Below, piece after piece: positions 44,608 through 54,159 of a stretch of 64,000 nt of DNA. Position 1 is the stretch's first letter. Each line of letters opens with the position of its first letter. The notes below the pieces were generated by a model. It saw only the letters and a program-made list of their open reading frames with translations, was not told where the DNA came from and did no database searches. A program made the translations under genes and the position numbers. Origin of the DNA: Clostridia bacterium (GTDB lineage Bacteria > Bacillota > Clostridia > Oscillospirales > Acutalibacteraceae); NCBI GenBank assembly GCA_017407995.1, contig JAFQVM010000013.1, positions 1-64,000 of the forward strand. Reading direction: 5' to 3'.

Positions 44608-45101
44608 AAATAGCTATCTGTCCGGGAAGCTTTGACCCCGTAACAAAAGGTCATCTCGACATAATAAGACGTACGGCGAATATGTTTGACAAGGTAATAG
44701 TTGTCGTCATGCACAACTATCACAAGCCGAATTCATATTTCACAGCCGATGAGCGTGTCGAGCTGCTTTCAAGATGCACAAAAGATATAGAAAACGTAAC
44801 AGTAGATATGCACGAAGGTCTGCTTGCATCATATGCCAAAGAAAAAGGCGCTGTTGCAATAGTCAAAGGCTTGCGAGCCGTTTCCGACTTTGACTACGAG
44901 TTCCAGCAGGCGCTTACAAATAAAAAATTAAGCCCTGAAATAGAGACCGTTTTCATAACTGCAAACTCAGATTATATGTATCTGTCTTCAAGTGTTGTAA
45001 AGCAGGTGTGCGAGTTTGGCGGAGATATTTCAGATTTTGTACCCGCAGAGGTTTGCGATGATATCATACAAAGAATAAGAGAAAGGAACTCAAGGATATG
45101 A
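44604..45101 (+). CDS. coaD: Phosphopantetheine adenylyltransferase
   Basis: Penultimate step of coenzyme A synthesis. 165 residues. PGSFDPVTKGHLDIIRR with the T/HxGH-type site, and ANSDYMYLSSSVVKQVCEFG at the C-terminus. ATGA overlaps at both ends. Confidence 0.97.
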   Translation: MKIAICPGSFDPVTKGHLDIIRRTANMFDKVIVVVMHNYHKPNSYFTADERVELLSRCTKDIENVTVDMHEGLLASYAKEKGAVAIVKGLRAVSDFDYEFQQALTNKKLSPEIETVFITANSDYMYLSSSVVKQVCEFGGDISDFVPAEVCDDIIQRIRERNSRI

Positions 45102-45859
45102 ACATAGAATCCCTTTTAGAGCAGATTGAAGAGCTGCTTGACGCCGGCACAAAAATTGCATTGTCACATAAAACAGCCGTTAATGCAGAAGCCATAAAAA
45201 CCTGTATTGAAGATATAAGACTGAATATGCCCGAGGAGATATCCCAGGCAAAAGCTATTGTTGCAGACCGCAGTTCCATACTCTCAAAGGCTAAAAGTGA
45301 TGCTCTTTCCTCTGTAACAAAAGCTCAGGAAAAGTCGCAGGAGCTCATGACCAACACTGAAGCAAAAGCAGAGCAGATTCTTTCATCCGCCAAACAGACT
45401 GCCGAGCAGAACGTAAAAGAGGCTGAAGAAAAGGCATCTCTTACCGTTGCAAAAGCAACCGCTGAGGCTGCAACCATCATGGATAAAGCCCGCAAAGCTT
45501 CAGAGCAGATGATAGATGAGCACGAGATAACCGCTCAGGCAAAGGCATACGGAGCACAGCTCAAAAAACAGTCACAGGATGAGGCTACAAGCACAGTCAA
45601 TGCTGCTGTTGCACGTGCCGAGGAAATTCTCGCAAACGCCAGCAGACAGGCTGAGGACATCACTTCAAATGCAAAAGCCGAATCTGACGAGATGCTTGCA
45701 CGTGCAAAGAAATGGTCAAACGACATGAGAGATGCGGCAAGTACATTCGCTGAAAAAGTGATGGCTACCGCAGATAAAACACTTGTCAACAGCGTCAACG
45801 AAATTCGCAATGCACGTCAGGCTTTGCGTGATGCAGGCAGAGGAGAAAGCAGCTTATGA
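45098..45859 (+). CDS. Long coiled-coil protein of unknown function
   Basis: 253 residues, nearly all helical. An N-terminal segment of about 60 residues (ESLLEQIEELLDAGTKIAL) is followed by a long Ala-, Lys- and Glu-rich coiled coil (about 60-245) with repeated AKAEAEQ/KAxxEA-like phases. It resembles DivIVA- or ATP-synthase-b-like stalks but has no membrane helix. Start and stop overlap coaD and trkA by ATGA. Its role may be in cell division or as a scaffold; not assigned. Confidence 0.75.
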   Translation: MNIESLLEQIEELLDAGTKIALSHKTAVNAEAIKTCIEDIRLNMPEEISQAKAIVADRSSILSKAKSDALSSVTKAQEKSQELMTNTEAKAEQILSSAKQTAEQNVKEAEEKASLTVAKATAEAATIMDKARKASEQMIDEHEITAQAKAYGAQLKKQSQDEATSTVNAAVARAEEILANASRQAEDITSNAKAESDEMLARAKKWSNDMRDAASTFAEKVMATADKTLVNSVNEIRNARQALRDAGRGESSL

Positions 45860-46485
45860 ACATACTGATTGTGGGCTGCGGCAAAACCGGCTCACGCCTT
45901 GCAAAAGACCTTGTCGAACGTGGATATGACGTATCCGTTGTAGACAAAAGCCGTGAAAAGCTTGAAAAGAACTTAGGAGCAGATTTTGAAGGCATCACCG
46001 TTGCCGGTGAGCCGTTTGATATCGATGTTCTTTCAAGCGCAGGCGCAAACGATATGCACGTTGCCGTTATTTTAACCCCTGATGACAATGTAAACGTGAT
46101 GGTTGCACAGACCTTACAAAACGAGTTTAATATAGACAAGATTTTCACCCGTATACTCAACCCCGCAAGAGAGGCTGTATTCCGCAAATTTGGGCTTTAT
46201 ACGGTATGTGCTACAAGATATGAATCCGACCACCTTTTGGGGCTTATAACCTCCATTGAATCTGATATTCCGAGCGTTGCCACGGCAGGCGCTCTATTCG
46301 AATTTCACATTCGCAAAACCGGCAAGCGTGACTACGGTAAGGCGCCCTCATCTCTTGTACATCATCCAAATGAGGTTTTTGTCGCTGTCAAAAAGAGTAA
46401 CGGCACAATACTGCCTGTAAACTTTGCAGGACTTACCATCGAAGAGGGAGACCATATAATCTCCACAACAGTAAAAACTGAGTAG
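45856..46485 (+). CDS. TrkA/KtrA-type potassium transport regulator (first copy)
   Basis: 209 residues. RCK_N domain with the NAD(H)/ATP-binding loop VGCGKTGSRLAKDL and an aspartate at the end of strand 2 (VVDKS). An RCK_C-like domain follows from about 130. It gates Trk/Ktr K+ channels from the cytoplasm. It is more divergent than the second copy, and the predicted nucleotide pocket centre reads VAGEPFD where a GD motif is usual. No TrkH/KtrB gene is in the window. Confidence 0.85.
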   Translation: MNILIVGCGKTGSRLAKDLVERGYDVSVVDKSREKLEKNLGADFEGITVAGEPFDIDVLSSAGANDMHVAVILTPDDNVNVMVAQTLQNEFNIDKIFTRILNPAREAVFRKFGLYTVCATRYESDHLLGLITSIESDIPSVATAGALFEFHIRKTGKRDYGKAPSSLVHHPNEVFVAVKKSNGTILPVNFAGLTIEEGDHIISTTVKTE

Positions 46486-46503
46486 AGCGAAAGGTGATTT
46501 GTT

Positions 46504-47166
46504 ATGAGAGTACTCATTGTAGGCGGCGGCAAACTCGGTTTTAACCTTGCACGCACCCTTTTGGAAGAAGGCAAGGAGGTCCGAATAATCGAAATCGACC
46601 GTGCCAGATGCGAAGAGCTTGCAAACGAACTTGATATTCCGATTTACTGCGGAGACGGAACAGAAGTTGAAGCACTCGCAGATGCAGGTATCAGCCTGTG
46701 TGATACATTCATTGCCACTACCAGCCGTGACGAATGTAACCTCATTGCCTGCGAACTTGCAAAAAGTCCGTTCAATGTCAAGAAAACCGTAGCAAGGGTT
46801 AACAATCCAAAAAACATATCAATAATGAGAAAACTTGGTGTTGACTTCACCGTTTCTTCTACCGTTCTCATGGCAGGTGTAATAGAGCACGAAATTGACG
46901 GCGCACAGGTGCGCTTTATCACCGATATCAACAACAGCGATGTTGTAATAAGCGAATACACCATTCCCGCAGATTGGGATAAATCAGGAACCACCGTCAT
47001 GAACCTTAATCTCCCGGAGAACTGTCTGCTCGTATATGTTATGCGTGAGAAAGAGATGATGATTCCACGAGGCAATACAGCGCTGTACGCAGGCGATGAA
47101 TTTATCGCTCTTACAGTCGGCAACGCCTCAAAAAAACTAAGAAAAATATTTGATATACAAAAATAG
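46504..47166 (+). CDS. TrkA/KtrA-type potassium transport regulator (second copy)
   Basis: 220 residues. Canonical RCK_N: GGGKLGFNLARTLLEEG, IEIDRARCEELA, YCGDGTEVEAL, then an RCK_C domain (about 135-215). Arranged 18 bp after the first TrkA-like gene, so the two may form hetero-oligomers on one Trk/Ktr channel. RBS GAAAGGTG. Confidence 0.9.
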   Translation: MRVLIVGGGKLGFNLARTLLEEGKEVRIIEIDRARCEELANELDIPIYCGDGTEVEALADAGISLCDTFIATTSRDECNLIACELAKSPFNVKKTVARVNNPKNISIMRKLGVDFTVSSTVLMAGVIEHEIDGAQVRFITDINNSDVVISEYTIPADWDKSGTTVMNLNLPENCLLVYVMREKEMMIPRGNTALYAGDEFIALTVGNASKKLRKIFDIQK

Positions 47167-47176
47167 GACGGTAGAA

Positions 47177-47641
47177 ATGGAAAGTATTCATGCAAAAAAA
47201 GCCAAAGAGCTTTTTAACGAGGGATATAACTGTTCTCAGGCTGTCGTAGGAGCCTTTGCTGAGGAACTCGGTCTCGACTTGCAGACCGCTCTCAAAATAG
47301 CTTCACCCTTTGGCGGCGGAATGGGAAGAATGCGTGAGGTTTGCGGAGCTGTAAGCGGTATGTTTATGGTTGCAGGTCTCGCCGAAGGTTACTGCGACCC
47401 GAAAGACTATGAAGGCAAAAAAGAGCTCTATGCAAAAATCCGTGAAATGGCAGAGGAATTTAAGTCAAGTGAAGGCTCGATAATATGCCGTGAACTGCTC
47501 GAAGGCGTTGAAACTCAAGGAGGACCTAATCCCGAAAAGCGTACGGAGCAGTATTACAAGAAACGTCCGTGTCCTGAACTCGTTGCCAGAGCAGCGGAGA
47601 TTGCTGAAAGATTTATTGAGGAACAAAAAAATAAAAAATAA
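47177..47641 (+). CDS. C_GCAxxG_C_C family protein (probable redox protein)
   Basis: 154 residues. Contains the family signature: a Cys in YNCSQAV, EVCGAVSGM for the GCAxxG-like core, ICRELL and RPCPELV for the later Cys. Such small Cys proteins are thought to bind metal or take part in redox chemistry, but their function is unknown. ATG at 47177 with GGACGG upstream. Last gene of the rsmD operon, before a terminator. Confidence 0.88.
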   Translation: MESIHAKKAKELFNEGYNCSQAVVGAFAEELGLDLQTALKIASPFGGGMGRMREVCGAVSGMFMVAGLAEGYCDPKDYEGKKELYAKIREMAEEFKSSEGSIICRELLEGVETQGGPNPEKRTEQYYKKRPCPELVARAAEIAERFIEEQKNKK

Positions 47642-47648
47642 AAAAATC

Positions 47649-47682
47649 AGACCTCGAAAAGCAATGCTTTCCGAGGTCTTTG
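47649..47682. terminator. Bidirectional terminator
   Basis: AGACCTCGAAAAGC pairs with GCTTTCCGAGGTCT (one mismatch), three-base loop, A and T runs on both sides. Confidence 0.85.
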
Positions 47683-47691
47683 ATATTTAAT

Positions 47692-48840
47692 TTAAACTTC
47701 AGGAATCTCCAGCTCAATCTCCTTGCCAAGCTGTGCAGAACGGTAAATACCGTCAAGAATTGCCTGGTTGTAGATAGCCTCACTTGTAGGTACGGGAGCG
47801 GGTTCGCCGTTCTTGATAGCATCAAGGAACTTACGGACTTTCCAATAGAACACGCCCTCCTCAGGCTCATCCTGCATGGGAACAACAGTCTCAACCTGAG
47901 CTTCACCGATGTTGCGGTATATCTTCAGCGGTGCATCGATGCTACCCCAGTGTCCCGATGACGGAATCTTAAGGCCTGCCTTTGTTCCGAGAACAACAGT
48001 ATCACCCATTGTGTCGATATTCATAGCCCATGCTGTTTTAAAGTCGATGGTCAGACCGCCTTCAAGACGTACAAAACCTGCTGCGAAGTCGTCAACACCG
48101 AAAACATCCTTGTACTTGTAGTCGTCAGCTTTTCCGAAATAGTCTGAAAGGAAACCTGTGACTGTCAAGGGCTTCGGATAGCCCATGCCGTTGAGCACCA
48201 TATCGAGTGCATAGCATCCGATATCACCCAAAGCACCGATGCCGCCTGTTTCTTTCTCAATGAAAGTTGTACCGAACGGTGTCGGGATACCTCTGCGTCT
48301 GCCGCCGCCTATCTGAATGTGATAGACCTTGCCGAGCTCGCCGGACTCAATTATATGCTTTATCATCTGCATATTGGGATTATATCTGGGCTGGAAGCCG
48401 ACAGATACAATTTTGCCGCTCTCTTTTTCAGCCTTTCTGATTTCAACAGCCTCTTCAAGAGTTACGCACATCGGCTTTTCAAGCAATACATTTACTCCAT
48501 GCTGGAGAGCGTAAATTGTACACTCTGCATGGGTCATATTGTATGTACAAACGCTGACTGCATCAAGCTCCTCATTGTCGATAAGTTCCTTGTGGTCGTG
48601 ATAAACTCTTACACCTTCAGGAGCTTCCCACTTTTTAAGAAAAGCCTCTGCTTTTCCGTCAACAAGGTCTGCTACACCAACAAGCTCAACATCAGGCATT
48701 CTTAAATATTCACTGATGTGGCTCTCCGCTATCCAGCCTGTACCTATGATACCGACCTTGAGTTTTTTGCTCGTGTCAATACTGTAATTGTCCTGGTCCT
48801 TTGTAAACAAATTCAGGTCATTTGCTTTCTTGTCAGACAT
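47692..48840 (-). CDS. Gfo/Idh/MocA-family oxidoreductase (second)
   Basis: 382 residues. A 25-residue N-terminal extension precedes the Rossmann loop VGIIGTGWIAESHISEY. The conserved EKPMCVTLEEA follows (Lys), and GIGALGDIGCYALDMVLNG carries the catalytic-site Asp region. A sugar/polyol dehydrogenase of unknown substrate, and not a close duplicate of the copy at 36.7 kb. No sugar transporter adjoins it. Confidence 0.9.
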   Translation of the reverse strand: MSDKKANDLNLFTKDQDNYSIDTSKKLKVGIIGTGWIAESHISEYLRMPDVELVGVADLVDGKAEAFLKKWEAPEGVRVYHDHKELIDNEELDAVSVCTYNMTHAECTIYALQHGVNVLLEKPMCVTLEEAVEIRKAEKESGKIVSVGFQPRYNPNMQMIKHIIESGELGKVYHIQIGGGRRRGIPTPFGTTFIEKETGGIGALGDIGCYALDMVLNGMGYPKPLTVTGFLSDYFGKADDYKYKDVFGVDDFAAGFVRLEGGLTIDFKTAWAMNIDTMGDTVVLGTKAGLKIPSSGHWGSIDAPLKIYRNIGEAQVETVVPMQDEPEEGVFYWKVRKFLDAIKNGEPAPVPTSEAIYNQAILDGIYRSAQLGKEIELEIPEV

Positions 48841-48931
48841 ATTATGTACCTCTCTCTTTTATTTTATGGGCGTTGCCCTTTATTCCTTTTACCATATTTT
48901 AGCACGACTTGTAGAGCTTTACAAGCATAAC

Positions 48932-49651
48932 TTATTCACCTATATCCTCAAAAATGCTTTGAAGTTCACTGTCAGTTAAAAGCCTTGCCTCACCGTAACT
49001 AAGACTGCTGTCAAGTTTCAGTGCACCTATTGCTGAGCGGTGAAGCTTCTCTACGGAATTGCCCACAGCCGCAAACATTCGCTTGACCTGATGATATTTA
49101 CCCTCACGTATCTGAACTCTCACCAGCTTAGAGCTTTCGTCCATAACGCTTACTCTGGCAGGCAGACACTCTGTGCCGTCGCCCAAGGTTATGCCCGCTC
49201 TTATCCTGTCAAGCTCCTCCTCACCAATCTCGCTTTCAAGTGTCGCCTCATATGTTTTATATACATGGTGCGACGGCGAAATCAGTCTGTGGGCGAAATC
49301 ACCGTCATCTGTGATTACAAGAAGTCCCGTCGTGTCCTTATCAAGCCGTCCTGCCGGAAAAAGCCCACGTCTGCTGAGTTCAGGCGGCATAAGGTCGATA
49401 ACCGTCGGACAGTCAGGGTCTTTTGCTGCGCTCAAAACCCCCGAAGGCTTGTTAAGCATTATATACAGATACTTTCGCATCACTATAACTTTTCCGCCGA
49501 TTTTTAATTCATCATTGTTTATATCAAGCTGTAAATCGGCTGCGAAAACCTTTTCGCCGTTAACCTCAACCGCACCCTTTCGTATCATTTGACGTGCAGC
49601 ACTTCGAGATATATTCATTTGTTTTGCGACAGTTTTGTCAAGTCTATCCAA
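48932..49651 (-). CDS. RsuA/RluB-family pseudouridine synthase
   Basis: 239 residues. N-terminal S4 RNA-binding domain (about 1-60), then the catalytic motif GRLDKDTTGLLVIT containing the Asp nucleophile, and KYHQVKRMFAAVGN. It most likely makes pseudouridine 516 in 16S rRNA (RsuA) rather than acting on 23S, but the subfamily is not certain. Monocistronic. Confidence 0.93.
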   Translation of the reverse strand: MDRLDKTVAKQMNISRSAARQMIRKGAVEVNGEKVFAADLQLDINNDELKIGGKVIVMRKYLYIMLNKPSGVLSAAKDPDCPTVIDLMPPELSRRGLFPAGRLDKDTTGLLVITDDGDFAHRLISPSHHVYKTYEATLESEIGEEELDRIRAGITLGDGTECLPARVSVMDESSKLVRVQIREGKYHQVKRMFAAVGNSVEKLHRSAIGALKLDSSLSYGEARLLTDSELQSIFEDIGE

Positions 49652-49834
49652 AACAATTCCTCCGTTTCATCAGGAAAATTTTAGCACAAACAAAGTCATA
49701 TAACAACAATATTTTATTATTCACATTCAGAACAATAAAAACTACCTCTATTAAAAACTCCTGACAAGCATATAATAAAAACAGAGAATCAATAAAAAAA
49801 TTATAATTATAATCATTATTTTTTCCTAAAAGAC

Positions 49835-49863
49835 TTTTATTATTGTTTTAAAAGTGGTATAAT
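49835..49863 (+). promoter_or_regulatory. Possible promoter of murA
   Basis: TATAAT at 49858-49863 with TTTTAT 17 bp upstream, in a very AT-rich 280-bp intergenic region. Weak -35. Confidence 0.4.
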
Positions 49864-49938
49864 TTAGTGTCTGTAAATATAAGCTTTGATAATTACTACT
49901 TTAACATATAGAAATAGAATAAAATAGGAGTGAACGAA

Positions 49939-51228
49939 TTGGAGAAACTCGTTATTAACGGCGGAGTAGCGCTTAACGGTGAAGTCAGCATCAGCGGAGC
50001 AAAAAATGCAGTTGTAGCTATTTTACCTGCAACCATTCTTGCACAGGACGTGTGCATTATCGAGAATATTCCCAACATCAGCGATGTTTATTATATGACA
50101 AAAATACTTACCCAGCTCGGCGCAGAAATACGCCGTATTGATAAGAGCACTCTTGAGATAGACACCTCCAGAGTTAACTCATATATAGTATCTCACGATA
50201 TGACGAGGCATCTGCGTGCTTCCTATTATTTCATAGGAGCGTTACTTGGCAGATTCCGTCACGCAAAGGTCGCCATGCCCGGTGGTTGCGATTTGGGTGT
50301 GCGTCCCATTGACAGACACATAAAAGGTTTTGAGCTGTTAGGTTCAAACGTTCAAATAGGTGCTAACGCCATTATCGAGGCACAGGCAGACAAGCTCGAA
50401 GGCAACATGATATACTTTGATGAGACTTCCGTCGGTGCCACAATCAACATTATCCTTGCCGCCGTTAAGGCCAAGGGAATGACCGTTATTGAGAATGCTG
50501 CAAAGGAACCTCACATAGTTGACCTTGCAAACTTCCTCAACTCCATGGGCGCTGATATCAGAGGTGCCGGAACAGATACAATAAAAATTCGTGGTGTTGA
50601 GCATATGCACGGCTGCAACTACTCGATTATTCCCGACCAGATTGAGGCAGGCACTTACATGATTGCCGCTGCCGCAACTGACGGTAATGTTCTTATCAAA
50701 AACGTTATCCCCAAGCACCTTGAATCAATCTCCGCAAAGCTTATTGAGTGCGGAGTGGACGTGACCGAAAATGATGACAGTGTCAGAGTCTGCTCGACCG
50801 GCAGACCGGGCAAATGCACAATAAAGGCTATGCCTTATCCCGGATTCCCGACTGATATGCAGCCGCAGATGACTGTGCTGTTGAGCATTGCCGAGGGGAC
50901 AAGCTTTGTTTCCGAAGGTATCTGGAGCAACCGTTTCCGCTATGTAGAACAGCTTACAAGAATGGGCGCTTCAATAAAGGTTGAAGGCCAGATGGCTGTA
51001 GTTGAGGGTGTTGAACAGCTTAAAGGTGCACCCGTAAAAGCCGACGACCTTAGAGCGGGCGCCGCAATGGTCATTGCAGGCCTCACCGCAAAGGGCACGA
51101 CCGAGATTGAAGAAATCTCACACATTGACAGAGGATATGAAGATATTGTTGAAAAGCTCAAGGCACTCGGTGCAGATATAAGACGTGTCAACGTTCCCGA
51201 GCCTGACGAGCTTTCAAAAGTAGTTTAA
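49939..51228 (+). CDS. murA: UDP-N-acetylglucosamine 1-carboxyvinyltransferase
   Basis: First committed step of peptidoglycan synthesis, target of fosfomycin. About 429 residues. AKNAVVAILPATILA near the start and GGCDLGVRPIDRH with catalytic Cys about residue 117, so the Asp variant of intrinsic resistance is not present. TTG at 49939 lies 8 nt from AGGAG; the in-frame GTG at 49930 overlaps that site. A terminator separates it from the walJ-like gene. Confidence 0.95.
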   Translation: MEKLVINGGVALNGEVSISGAKNAVVAILPATILAQDVCIIENIPNISDVYYMTKILTQLGAEIRRIDKSTLEIDTSRVNSYIVSHDMTRHLRASYYFIGALLGRFRHAKVAMPGGCDLGVRPIDRHIKGFELLGSNVQIGANAIIEAQADKLEGNMIYFDETSVGATINIILAAVKAKGMTVIENAAKEPHIVDLANFLNSMGADIRGAGTDTIKIRGVEHMHGCNYSIIPDQIEAGTYMIAAAATDGNVLIKNVIPKHLESISAKLIECGVDVTENDDSVRVCSTGRPGKCTIKAMPYPGFPTDMQPQMTVLLSIAEGTSFVSEGIWSNRFRYVEQLTRMGASIKVEGQMAVVEGVEQLKGAPVKADDLRAGAAMVIAGLTAKGTTEIEEISHIDRGYEDIVEKLKALGADIRRVNVPEPDELSKVV

Positions 51229-51240
51229 TATAGAAACAAA

Positions 51241-51270
51241 AGAATCCCGCCTTTTGCGGGATTCTTTTTA
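51241..51270 (+). terminator. Terminator after murA
   Basis: AGAATCCCGC/GCGGGATTCT with a CTTTT loop and TTTTT, only 15 bp before the next gene's start. Some read-through is needed unless that gene has its own promoter. Confidence 0.88.
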
Positions 51271-51284
51271 AAAGGGATGACTTT

Positions 51285-52070
51285 ATGGCAAGATTTTGTC
51301 CGCTGTTTTCATCGAGCAGCGGTAACTGCATATACATAGGCACATCAAACGGCGGTATTTTAATTGACGTGGGTGTCAGCGCAAAGAGAACTGTTAATGC
51401 GCTCGAACAAATCGGGGTTTCTCCCGAAGATATCAGCGCAATATTTATCACGCACGAACACTCCGACCATATCAACGGTCTAAAAGTTTTTGCAGGTAAA
51501 TACTCAATGGATGTGTGGGCTTCGGGCGGTACGCTGTCAGCCCTCGGCGAAGCAGGGATTCTCAACGAAAAAATTAACATACATGAGCTGTCAAGCGGCG
51601 GAGCTGAAGCCGCAGGAATGTTTGTAAGACCTTTTCACACCTCACATGACAGCGCTGAAAGCGTAGGATATACGATAGTCACACCCGATGACAAACGCAT
51701 CGCCGTTGCAACTGACCTCGGCATCGTAACACCCGAAGTGATGAATGCAATATACGGAAGTGACCTTGTGATGCTCGAATCCAATCACGATGTAGATTTA
51801 CTCAAAAGAGGACCATACCCTTATTACCTTAAACAGCGCATACTCTCAAACCGAGGACATCTTTCAAATGAATGCTGTGCCGAGACTGCGCTAAAGCTTC
51901 TTGACGGCGGAACTACCCGCTTTGTACTCGGACATCTCAGCCGACACAACAATGTTCCGCAGCTTGCATATGAAACTACAAATTCCCTTTTCACCATGCA
52001 TGGAGCTGTAAATGGCAGCGATTTTCTTTTAAATGTAGCAAACGACGACGGCAAAGTAATAAGTTTTTGA
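51285..52070 (+). CDS. walJ: WalJ/YycJ-like metallo-beta-lactamase-fold hydrolase
   Basis: 261 residues. The MBL metal motif THEHSDHINGL, further His in RPFHTSHDSA and GHLSRHN, and the N-terminal SSSSGNCIYIG form the pattern of YycJ/WalJ, a probable nuclease linked to cell-wall/replication coordination. Next to rlmH as in Bacillus (yycJ and the rlmH locus), which supports the name. No walRK in the window. Confidence 0.87.
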   Translation: MARFCPLFSSSSGNCIYIGTSNGGILIDVGVSAKRTVNALEQIGVSPEDISAIFITHEHSDHINGLKVFAGKYSMDVWASGGTLSALGEAGILNEKINIHELSSGGAEAAGMFVRPFHTSHDSAESVGYTIVTPDDKRIAVATDLGIVTPEVMNAIYGSDLVMLESNHDVDLLKRGPYPYYLKQRILSNRGHLSNECCAETALKLLDGGTTRFVLGHLSRHNNVPQLAYETTNSLFTMHGAVNGSDFLLNVANDDGKVISF

Positions 52071-52079
52071 GGCGATGGA

Positions 52080-52562
52080 ATGTATAACATAAATCTTATA
52101 TGTGTCGGCAAGCTCAAAGAGGATTATCTTAGAGCTGCCTGCGCCGAATATTCAAAACGGCTTTCAGCCTTTTGCAAACTTAAAATCACAGAACTAACTC
52201 CTGCACGTATACCCGAAAATCCGTCTGCAGCACAGATAGATGCAGCTCTCAATGACGAAGGCAAGCGGATTCTCGCCTGCATCGCACCAAATGAGCGGGT
52301 ATATGCCATGTGTATTGAGGGCAAAATCCTCTCATCGGAAGAGTTGAGTGCAGAAATGCAAAAAGCAGGTGTGTCGGGAAGCGGAAATATCGCCTTTATA
52401 ATCGGCGGCTCTCACGGTTTGAGTGATGAAGTCAAGTGCAGAGCCAATTTCAAACTTTCAATGTCAAAGATGACATTTCCGCATCAGCTCGCACGGGTGA
52501 TGCTCCTCGAACAAGTATACCGTGGATTTATGATTTCAAGCGGCGGGAAATATCACAAATAA
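52080..52562 (+). CDS. rlmH: 23S rRNA (pseudouridine1915-N3)-methyltransferase
   Basis: 160 residues, SPOUT fold. INLICVGKLKEDYL at the N-terminus, FIIGGSHGLSDEV as the knotted SAM site and MTFPHQLARVMLLEQVYRGF at the C-terminus. 9 bp after walJ, co-transcribed. Confidence 0.96.
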   Translation: MYNINLICVGKLKEDYLRAACAEYSKRLSAFCKLKITELTPARIPENPSAAQIDAALNDEGKRILACIAPNERVYAMCIEGKILSSEELSAEMQKAGVSGSGNIAFIIGGSHGLSDEVKCRANFKLSMSKMTFPHQLARVMLLEQVYRGFMISSGGKYHK

Positions 52563-52564
52563 AA

Positions 52565-52597
52565 AAAGCTTTCGCAAATGCGAAAGCTTTTCTTTAT
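52565..52597. terminator. Bidirectional terminator
   Basis: AAAGCTTTCGC/GCGAAAGCTTT with an AAAT loop, A7 before and TTCTTT after, between convergent rlmH and the ABC transporter operon. Confidence 0.87.
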
Positions 52598-52604
52598 ATC
52601 AAAA

Positions 52605-53348
52605 TTACAGCACCTTCGAAAGGAAGTCCTTAAGTCTGGGACTTTGAGGATTAGTGAAGAACTCCTCAGGGGTATTCTCCTCTATAATCCTTCCCTCATC
52701 CATAAAGATAACCTTTGTGCCGACCTCACGGGCAAATCCCATCTCATGGGTTACAACAGCCATCGTCATACCCTCAAGAGCAAGCTGCTTCATAACATCA
52801 AGCACCTCACCGACCATCTCAGGGTCGAGTGCGCTGGTCGGCTCATCAAAGAGCATAACCTCGGGGTCCATGCACAACGCACGTGTAATAGCAATACGCT
52901 GTTTCTGTCCGCCCGAAAGCTGGCTCGGATAAGCGTTAGCTCTGTCCGCAAGCCCGACTCTCTCAAGCAGTCCGAGAGCCTTTTTTTCAGCCTCTTCTTT
53001 GCTCTTTTTGAGCAGCTTCATCGGAGCGATAGTCATGTTGCGCAAAATTGTCATATTCGGAAAAAGGTTAAAATGCTGGAAAACCATGCCCATCTTCTGA
53101 CGGTGAATGTTTATATCCACCTTGGAATCAGTAATATCCGTACCGTTAAACAGAATGCGTCCGCCTGTGGGCACTTCAAGAAGATTCAGACAGCGTAAAA
53201 GTGTTGACTTACCACTTCCTGAAGGACCGACAATAACGACAACCTCACCTTTGTTAATCTCAAGGTTTGCGCCGTCAAGAGCCTTGATTTCGCCGCCCTT
53301 AAAGTGCTTCTCTACATTTTCAACCTTAATAATAGCATCAGTGTTCAC
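52605..53348 (-). CDS. Polar amino acid ABC transporter, ATP-binding protein
   Basis: 247 residues. Walker [10 protein letters not shown], signature LSGGQKQR, Walker [15 protein letters not shown] and the switch His in VVTHEM. GlnQ/HisP type. GTG start at 53348 with GGAGG 10 nt upstream, overlapping the permease by 11 bases. Confidence 0.95.
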   Translation of the reverse strand: MNTDAIIKVENVEKHFKGGEIKALDGANLEINKGEVVVIVGPSGSGKSTLLRCLNLLEVPTGGRILFNGTDITDSKVDINIHRQKMGMVFQHFNLFPNMTILRNMTIAPMKLLKKSKEEAEKKALGLLERVGLADRANAYPSQLSGGQKQRIAITRALCMDPEVMLFDEPTSALDPEMVGEVLDVMKQLALEGMTMAVVTHEMGFAREVGTKVIFMDEGRIIEENTPEEFFTNPQSPRLKDFLSKVL

Positions 53349-54093
53349 CTGTACGCAGCCTCCTTTCCAGCACGCCCAAAAGACGTGTGAGAATCAGAAC
53401 TACAAGCAGATATATAACCGCAATTCCGATAAAAGGCATAAATGCCTGATATGTAACACTCTGAACATTTATCGCCGCCTTGGTAAGGTCACGAAGACCT
53501 ATCATCGCAACAATTGACGTCTCCTTAAACAGAGTTATCAGCTCGTTGCCCAACGCAGGAAGAACATTCTTAAATGCCTGCGGGATAACTATATACTGCA
53601 TCGTACGCACATAGCCAAATCCCAGACTGCGACCTGCCTCCATCTGTCCTCTGTCAACCGCCATTATGCCGCTTCGGAAAATCTCCGCCACATATGCACC
53701 CGAATTTATTCCGAATGTCAGCACTGCAACCATAATGGTATTACGGCTCGAAGCAAATATGACAAAATACATTATAAGCAGCTGAACCATCGCAGGTGTA
53801 CCACGAATAACGGTAAGATAAATATTTGATATAGTATTGAAAATCTTTAAGAGTACCTTGCCGGCACCACGCATACTCTCATGTTGTTGGTCGTAAGTTG
53901 AACGGATTATCGCAACAACAACACCTATTGCAAGACCCATCACCAACGACAGCGCCGTAACTTCAAGAGTTATTCCCAAGCCCTCAACGAACAGCTTCCA
54001 ACGGTCGTCCTCTATAAAGGACTGTATAAAGTCCTTTTTAACGTCCGCAAACCATTCACCAGCGCTCAGCGGTAATAAAACCACTACCTTCAC
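53338..54093 (-). CDS. Polar amino acid ABC transporter, permease
   Basis: 251 residues, five hydrophobic helices, with the EAA-type coupling segment [21 protein letters not shown] (read as [11 protein letters not shown] and [10 protein letters not shown]). HisM/GlnP family; a homodimer is expected because only one permease gene is present. GTG start at 54093 is uncertain; the first 20 residues are atypical. A stem-loop separates it from the binding-protein gene upstream. Confidence 0.9.
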   Translation of the reverse strand: MKVVVLLPLSAGEWFADVKKDFIQSFIEDDRWKLFVEGLGITLEVTALSLVMGLAIGVVVAIIRSTYDQQHESMRGAGKVLLKIFNTISNIYLTVIRGTPAMVQLLIMYFVIFASSRNTIMVAVLTFGINSGAYVAEIFRSGIMAVDRGQMEAGRSLGFGYVRTMQYIVIPQAFKNVLPALGNELITLFKETSIVAMIGLRDLTKAAINVQSVTYQAFMPFIGIAVIYLLVVLILTRLLGVLERRLRTGEH

Positions 54094-54117
54094 ATCCTAA
54101 CTGTTAAAGTAAAAAGA

Positions 54118-54141
54118 AAGGGTGACTTAAAGCCACCCTTT
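54118..54141 (-). terminator. Intra-operon stem-loop/terminator
   Basis: On the minus strand AAAGGGTG/CACCCTTT with a short loop and TCTTTTTACTTT, between the binding protein and permease genes. Partial termination here would give more binding protein than permease, common in ABC operons. Confidence 0.75.
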
Positions 54142-54159
54142 TATTTGAAACGTTTTTGA

